A stretch of 64,000 nt of DNA, from positions 124,001 through 188,000 of the forward strand of contig NZ_FYEK01000003.1 of the NCBI RefSeq assembly GCF_900187885.1, in the 5' to 3' direction. The notes under the pieces were generated by a model, which ran no database searches, was not told where the DNA came from, and saw only the letters and a program-made list of their open reading frames with translations. The position numbers and the translations under genes were made by a program. Numbering within the stretch: position 1 is the first letter of the stretch; every line of letters starts with the position of its first letter. Of this stretch, positions 60,201-64,000 are shown piece by piece. This DNA comes from Thermoflexus hugenholtzii JAD2 (GTDB lineage: Bacteria; Chloroflexota; Anaerolineae; Thermoflexales; Thermoflexaceae).

Positions 60201-60445
60201 CCGCGGACCTGCTGCAGATCCCGATGGCGATCTTCGGGGTTCTGTCCGAAGAGGTAGAGGTTGAGGCCCACGCGGGGTTCGCCCGACCAGGGGATCGGCG
60301 GGGGGAACCCGGCGATGGTCCCCCGCCAGCGGGCGCGCAGGATCCCTCCTGTCAGCCCCAGGCTGAGGAGCCCCAGGCTGAGGCACAACCATCCGATCCC
60401 CATCCGCACGACCGGCCGCATCATGCCTTGCCCTGGAAACCTCAT
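57251..60445 (-). CDS. Glycosidase-like TIM barrel fused to O-antigen ligase-like membrane domain
   Basis: A 1,064-residue single ORF. A signal-anchor (GIGWLCLSLGLLSLGLTG) leads to a GH-A-type TIM barrel (about residues 35-390): VGLNLYLFGQN, ISRIRVFFPWSAIQPTRDRW, acid/base-type YQIWDEPNL near 170 and a second glutamate in GTMFLESWRP near 342. A beta domain follows (about 400-530). From about 540 there are ten or more membrane segments with O-antigen ligase/Wzy_C features: GPYGSPNNLALYLGR near 790, GVGPDNFLYWYRSRYI and HPHNVFLDFWARTGLLGL near 955. It may assemble or transfer a surface polymer at the outer face and trim it. The start is uncertain (60445, or 60424). Upstream sequence to 60667 is unlikely to be coding. 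Confidence 0.82.
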   Translation of the reverse strand: MRFPGQGMMRPVVRMGIGWLCLSLGLLSLGLTGGILRARWRGTIAGFPPPIPWSGEPRVGLNLYLFGQNPEDRHRDLQQVRGLGISRIRVFFPWSAIQPTRDRWDWSEADQVMADIRAAGLEPVVVLGGSPAWAARRIGPMAPPLDPEDFARFAGAFAARYGSWVRFYQIWDEPNLTIGWGGGAPDPAAYATLLRAAAAAIRAADPDAVILLAGLAPTVEQGPWNLADWLFLERLYQLGARESFDIVAAKPYGFDTGPEDRRVDPEVLNFSRAILLREVMVRYGDEGKPLWASHWGWNALPPGWSGRPSIWGQVDEATQARYIREAVERVRREWPWMGTMFLESWRPNVPPDDPYWGFAMVDPRGRLRPAAEALRAVADEAVFTPGYYPAAILQADGSGYGPPPGAQYEGAWRFSALGADIGREEGDRLRFTFEGTGLALRVRRGGYRAHLYVSVDGQPANRLPRDARGAYLILTSPDYATPEVVTVPVAEGLPYGLHTVRIEAERGWGQWALVGWSIAGVGPDPLRYRLALALSLLGVGMGGWLLVTGLVRARRPPLQEILQAIAHRLGLWGAWGLSGLVYAGMWWISLEPWGLRRAGEVGWLGLGLALSGLFYLAPRVALTALAACLLLMVLIRRPSLGLALTAFWAPFYLYPKPFFQKAFPMNELMLLLTAAAWILHRGIRWGRGERGRWAWEPADRWMLIFFGAATLSTALAAFQRVAWREWRLVILEPLLFYFLARAMRPSRAEWEAVLQAFLLGGIGVAGVGLLQWITGTGLITGEAGARCIRGPYGSPNNLALYLGRVFPFLLALTLNGSSRRGRLLAGLGLLMVGAALIGTCSEGAGFLGIPAALMAMGGLWLWDRWGGLSRGVRWGLILMAVGGILLFAGALAPRIGEALARRAATPGSTVFFRARLWASTLDLIREHPLFGVGPDNFLYWYRSRYIRPDAWQEPNLSHPHNVFLDFWARTGLLGLIAGLAWQVLFWRRVVRAGISGDPWRWGAAGAMADLLGHGLVDHGFFLIDLALAFMIIFGTGLGIAEGSPRSERPRPVRIHKAIVYPEGP

Positions 60446-60566
60446 CGATCTTCCGGAAGAATCCTGGTCTTCGATGACGCAAGAGTCACAGCCATCGATC
60501 CGCGAAGGGGCAAGGATCGCCGGCCGCGCTCCCCGCCCCGGACGATCCGGCGATCCCAACGCGCGG

Positions 60567-61496
60567 CTATGGGCGGATGAGATGGCGCGCCACAAACCAG
60601 AGGTTGGCCGGACGCTCGCCCAGGCGGCGCATGAAGTAGGGATACCATTCGGTCCCGTAGGGCACATATACCCGGATGACGAACCCCTGGCGCGCCAGCA
60701 TCACCTGGAGGTCTCGGCGGATCCCGTAGAGCATCTGGAACTCAAAGGCCTCCCGCGGCACCGTCCACTCCTCGATCCGCCGGAGCGCATGCCGGATGAT
60801 CCGCTCATCATGGGTGGCGATGGCGATGAAGGCGCCCCGCGCCCGGGCTTCTGCCGAAAGCAGGCGTTCCATCAGCCGGATGTAGCTGGCGTCCACATCC
60901 CGCTTCCGCGGATACGCGATGTGGGGCGGCTCCTGATAGGCGCCCTTGCACAGGCGGATCCGGGCGATCCCCTCCTCGATCAGACGCTCCACGTCCTGGG
61001 CGCTGCGATAGAGATAGGCCTGGATGGCCACCCGGGTGTTGGGATAAACCGGGGCCAGCCGCCGATACAGCGCGAGGGTCCGTTCGGTATACGCGCTGCT
61101 CTCCATATCGATCTCCACCACCGTCCCGGCCTCGGCCGCCCGCTCCACCACGCGCCGGAGGTTCCGTTCGCAGAGCGCCTCCCCGATGTCCAGCCCCAGA
61201 TGGGTCAGCTTGACGGCCAGATGGGGACGCAGCCCCAGCGCCGCCAGCCGGTCCAGGGCCAGCAGGTAATCCTCGGTCGCCCGCTCGGCATCCGCCGGGG
61301 ACTCCACGTTCTCCCCCAGATGGTCCAGGATGCCCCGGATCCCCTGGGCTTCCAGCTCCCGGAGGGCTCGAATGCCGTCCTCGAGGGTCTCGCCCGCCAC
61401 GAAGCGAGCGGCTGCCCGCCATACAAACCCCCAGCGCATGACCCGATGCTTCAGGGTCCGGTTTCGAGACAGGGAGACAAACACCGCGCGCCACAT
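60567..61496 (-). CDS. putA: Proline dehydrogenase
   Basis: A 309-residue stand-alone proline dehydrogenase (PRODH domain only), like those of Thermus and Deinococcus. It oxidises proline to pyrroline-5-carboxylate with FAD, passing electrons to quinone. The barrel shows GIRGILDHLGENVESPADAE, LAVKLTHLGLDIGEALCERN, VVEIDMESSAYTERTLALYR, VAIQAYLYRSAQDVERLI, RIRLCKGAYQEPPHIAYPRK and the C-terminal FEFQMLYGIRRDLQ with VRVYVPYGTEWYPYFMRRL. The start ATG 61496 has AGAGGG. The partner P5C dehydrogenase is not in the window. It lies downstream of pbp2. Confidence 0.93.
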   Translation of the reverse strand: MWRAVFVSLSRNRTLKHRVMRWGFVWRAAARFVAGETLEDGIRALRELEAQGIRGILDHLGENVESPADAERATEDYLLALDRLAALGLRPHLAVKLTHLGLDIGEALCERNLRRVVERAAEAGTVVEIDMESSAYTERTLALYRRLAPVYPNTRVAIQAYLYRSAQDVERLIEEGIARIRLCKGAYQEPPHIAYPRKRDVDASYIRLMERLLSAEARARGAFIAIATHDERIIRHALRRIEEWTVPREAFEFQMLYGIRRDLQVMLARQGFVIRVYVPYGTEWYPYFMRRLGERPANLWFVARHLIRP

Positions 61497-61538
61497 GGGA
61501 AGTCCCTCTGTCCTCAGGGATCACGGGGCCATCGCCGC

Positions 61539-63551
61539 TCACCGCCGGAAGTAGGCCTCCAGGATCTGACGGGCCACCGGCGCTGCGTTCTGGGAACCTT
61601 CCCCTCCGTTCCAGATGAAGACCAGCACCGATATCTCGGGCGCCTCGGCCGGCGCGAAGGCGACGAACCAGGCGTGGCTGGGCAACCGCCGCCCGGCGCA
61701 AAGCCCCATCCGGAGCGCCAGGTCGTCGCAGAACTCCGCCGTCCCGGTCTTGCCGGCGACACGGATCCCGGGGATCTGGGCCCGAACGGCGGTCCCCCGT
61801 TCCACCGCCGCCACCATGCCCTCCCGGACCACGGCGAGGTGCTCCGGGGCGATGGGGAGGCGGCCGATGACCTCCGGCTGGAAGGATCGGATGATGTTCC
61901 CCTGGATGTCGGCGATCTCCCGGACCAGGAGGGGCCGGTAGAGGGTCCCCCCGTTGGCGATGGCGTTGATGGCGTTCAGCAACTGCAACGGGGTCACCAG
62001 CAGATACCCCTGCCCGATCCCCAGGTTATACGTGTCACCGGTGGACCAGGTCTCCCCGAAGGTGCGGCGTTTCCATTCCGGGTCCGGCACCTGCCCAGCC
62101 GCCTCCCCGGGCAGCTCCACGCCGGTGGGTTTCCCCAGGCCGAAGGCCCGCATATAGCGCACCAGGCGCTCGATCCCCAGCCCCTCGAAGACCGGCTCCC
62201 CAGGCACGTCATAGCCCCCCGCCACTTTGTAGAAGAAGACGTTGCAGGAATCGGCCAGGGCATCCACCACATCCTGCCAGCCGTGTCCGGAGCGCAGCCA
62301 ACAGAAGAAGCGCTGGGCCATCCCGGGATCGTTGGGGTAATACCGGTTGGGGATGAGGATCTCCCCGGGATCGAACAGGCGGGTCCGCGGGGTGATCACC
62401 CCCTCCTGGAGGGCGGCGGCCGCCACAATGGGCTTAAAGGAGGATCCCGGCGCGAACTGGGAGGCGACGGCGTGGTTGAGCAACGGCCCGAAGGGATCCT
62501 CCAGCAAGCGAGGATAGGCCTGGGGCAGATCCGGGCTGACGAACACGTTGTTGTCGTAGTCCGGGAGGCTGACCATGGCCAGGATCTCCCCGGTGGCCGG
62601 CCGCATCACCAGGGCCACCCCCCGCCGCGTGATCTCTCGTCCGGCGATGCGGTTCAGCTCGTCCAGCTTGGCCTGCAACGCAGCCCGGGCCGCCGCCTGC
62701 AGGTCGAGATCCAGGGTCAGCGTGACCTGAGCGCCCGGCTGCGGCGGGATCTCCGCCCGCACTCGCACCGGACGCCCTCGGGCGTCCTCCTCGACATAGC
62801 GGGCGCCCTTCACGCCCCGCAACCAGCGCTCCAGCGCATACTCCAGGCCGCTGAGGCCCACCCGGTCCGTGGCCAGATCATACCCTTCCGCCTGATAGCG
62901 CCCGGCTTGCTCCGCCGGGATCCGACCGATGAAGCCCACGACATGGGCGGTCAGCGCCCCGCTGGGATAGCGGCGCTCGAGGAAGGGTTCCACCCGGACG
63001 CCGGGCATTCGGACGGATTCCTCCATCAGCCGGAAGGCGAGCTCCCGGTCCACCGGCTCCTTCAGAACCAACGGGCGGAAGGGCGCCTCCCGGGCGGCGG
63101 CCTCGATCCGCTCCCGGAGCCCTTCGCGGCGCTGTCCGCGGGCGGAGGCCTCCTCGCGTTCCAGCGGCATGCCCAGCCAGGCGCTCAGCCGGCGGAGGAT
63201 GGCCTCCCGCTCCTCCGGCTCCTCCGGGAGATCGCCGGGGACCACCAGGATCCGGAAGGCAGGCTCGTTACGCACCAGCAGACGGCCCTGGCGATCCCGC
63301 AGGATCCCCCGCGGGGCCTCCAGGGGGATCACCCGCAGGCGACTGCGCTCCCCCAACGCCTGATAGCGAGGGGCCTCCCGGATCTGGAGCTGATACAGGC
63401 GATACCCCAGCCCCAGGAAGGCCAGAAAGAGGAAGAAGCCCCACAGGAGAAGACGGAGGGTGGGGGATGGACGAGGCGGCGGAGGCGGTCGGAACACCGC
63501 CACGCTGTCCAGCGCTTCCGGTTCCAGCCGGGATGGATAGGGCTCGGACAT
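61539..63551 (-). CDS. mrdA: Penicillin-binding protein 2 (peptidoglycan transpeptidase)
   Basis: A 670-residue PBP2 that cross-links peptidoglycan for side-wall growth. One membrane helix (about residues 33-53, LRLLLWGFFLFLAFLGLGYRL) follows a Pro-rich cytoplasmic head. The dimerisation region has APRGILRDRQGRLLVRNEPA. The transpeptidase motifs are SSFK (Ser370 nucleophile), SCN in ALADSCNVFF, and KTGTAEF near residue 595. Extracytoplasmic loops YPSGALTAHVVGFIGRIP and DRVGLSGLEYALERWL are typical. ATG 63551 has GAAGGG. It is preceded by mreD, as in rod-shape operons. Confidence 0.94.
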   Translation of the reverse strand: MSEPYPSRLEPEALDSVAVFRPPPPPRPSPTLRLLLWGFFLFLAFLGLGYRLYQLQIREAPRYQALGERSRLRVIPLEAPRGILRDRQGRLLVRNEPAFRILVVPGDLPEEPEEREAILRRLSAWLGMPLEREEASARGQRREGLRERIEAAAREAPFRPLVLKEPVDRELAFRLMEESVRMPGVRVEPFLERRYPSGALTAHVVGFIGRIPAEQAGRYQAEGYDLATDRVGLSGLEYALERWLRGVKGARYVEEDARGRPVRVRAEIPPQPGAQVTLTLDLDLQAAARAALQAKLDELNRIAGREITRRGVALVMRPATGEILAMVSLPDYDNNVFVSPDLPQAYPRLLEDPFGPLLNHAVASQFAPGSSFKPIVAAAALQEGVITPRTRLFDPGEILIPNRYYPNDPGMAQRFFCWLRSGHGWQDVVDALADSCNVFFYKVAGGYDVPGEPVFEGLGIERLVRYMRAFGLGKPTGVELPGEAAGQVPDPEWKRRTFGETWSTGDTYNLGIGQGYLLVTPLQLLNAINAIANGGTLYRPLLVREIADIQGNIIRSFQPEVIGRLPIAPEHLAVVREGMVAAVERGTAVRAQIPGIRVAGKTGTAEFCDDLALRMGLCAGRRLPSHAWFVAFAPAEAPEISVLVFIWNGGEGSQNAAPVARQILEAYFRR

Positions 63552-63582
63552 GGCGAAACCCTTCGGGATTCGAAAGCCCTCT

Positions 63583-64000
63583 TCATCCGCCCAGCTCCGG
63601 CCGCTCCGGGCGCGGCCGGAGCCGGCGCAGGGCCGGATAAAGCGCCAGCATCCCCAGGGTGTTCCAGAGGATCTCCGGGCCGATCACCTGGCGGAGGGCG
63701 TAGCCCGGATCCACCGGATATTGTAAAACCGCAAGCAGGATCCCTCGAACCCCTTCCATCAGCAAGGTGCCTCCGGCGGCCACCGCCGCCGGCATCACCA
63801 GACGGCCCCGGAAGACCGGGCGGCTCAATCCGTGGGCCAGCGGGACCACGGCGAGCAGCGCCAGGGCGCTCACGCCCAGAGGCCCTCCCGAGAACAGGTC
63901 TAGCCAGAGACCCCCGCCGACCGCCCATGCGAGCCCCTCCTCCAGGGAGCCCAGGAAGGCCACCGTGGCCACCACCAGGAAGACCAGGTTCGGCCGCCCC
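63583..64000 (-). CDS. mreD: Rod shape-determining protein MreD (5' end beyond window)
   Basis: The reverse strand is open from the right edge to the stop at 63583, encoding at least 139 residues; the N-terminus is missing. The product is a membrane protein, with a GSLEEGLAWAVGGGLWLDLF stretch, then SGGPLGVSALALL and the ending LGMLALYPALRRLRPRP, which matches the C-terminal half of MreD. MreD belongs to the elongasome with MreC and PBP2. Its stop is 31 bp before the pbp2 start, so they are one operon, and mreB and mreC should lie just beyond the right edge. Confidence 0.85.
   Translation of the reverse strand, partial: GRPNLVFLVVATVAFLGSLEEGLAWAVGGGLWLDLFSGGPLGVSALALLAVVPLAHGLSRPVFRGRLVMPAAVAAGGTLLMEGVRGILLAVLQYPVDPGYALRQVIGPEILWNTLGMLALYPALRRLRPRPERPELGG

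Overview
The window is about 64 kb of high-GC bacterial DNA with dense, mostly operonic genes, good Shine-Dalgarno sites and a few near-consensus sigma-70 promoters. Several traits point to a thermophilic, Anaerolineae/Thermoflexus-like Chloroflexota: exported proteins with Thr/Pro-rich linkers and DUF11 repeats, a recurring 'YLPLV' motif, a tungsten-type aldehyde:ferredoxin oxidoreductase (AOR) with several MoaD-like partners, and an alpha-2-macroglobulin lipoprotein. The lineage is an inference; no rRNA or other phylogenetic marker is present. I saw no tRNA, rRNA, CRISPR array, transposase or prophage.

Layout. 1-7,466 (minus strand): partial PTS EIIC, DUF362 protein, AIM24 protein, enoyl-CoA hydratase-like protein, a repeat-rich gap, cupin, transaldolase, small hypothetical, superoxide dismutase. 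7,155-10,005 (minus): three tandem MoaD/ThiS-like genes behind an AOR gene, with a strong promoter and a structured leader. 10,386-19,713 (plus): a ParB-like protein, then a complete branched-chain-type ABC importer (livG, F, H, M and binding protein) followed by a glutamine-synthetase-like ligase, an amidohydrolase and a class-I glutaminase-like hydrolase. Together these look like import and gamma-glutamylation-based breakdown of an amine or amino acid. 19,717-22,408 (minus): histidine kinase, Nudix hydrolase, secreted alpha/beta hydrolase. 22,543-29,800: UbiA prenyltransferase, a frameshifted TumE-like toxin gene with its antitoxin, an AAA ATPase, two MNT/HEPN loci around smpB (one a fusion), an unknown gene and an MscS channel.

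29,828-38,211 encodes a Thr/Pro-rich lipoprotein, a 1,982-residue thioester alpha-2-macroglobulin and a CBM9/DNRLRE-like surface protein. A third HEPN/MNT pair lies at 38,251-38,962 (minus). 39,249-57,269 (plus) is a cell-surface cluster: heptose phosphate genes (hddA, gmhA, gmhB), a left-handed beta-helix acyltransferase, a family 2 glycosyltransferase, a LamG protein, an esterase, a deacetylase-like exported protein interrupted by one in-frame TAG, a B12-type radical SAM protein, an acyltransferase 3, a large DUF11-repeat protein and a Tat-exported paralogue of the interrupted protein. Converging on it at 57,251-60,445 is a single ORF joining a glycosidase-like TIM barrel to an O-antigen-ligase-like membrane domain. 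The right end (minus) carries proline dehydrogenase, penicillin-binding protein 2 and partial mreD.

Most novel in my reading: the surface-glycan/exported-protein cluster with its shared YLPLV motif; the glycosidase/O-antigen ligase fusion; the amber-interrupted gene; the AOR locus with three diglycine-less beta-grasp partners and a structured leader; and the transporter plus split-FluG-like catabolic operon. All functional calls come from motifs read by eye; no database search was run.
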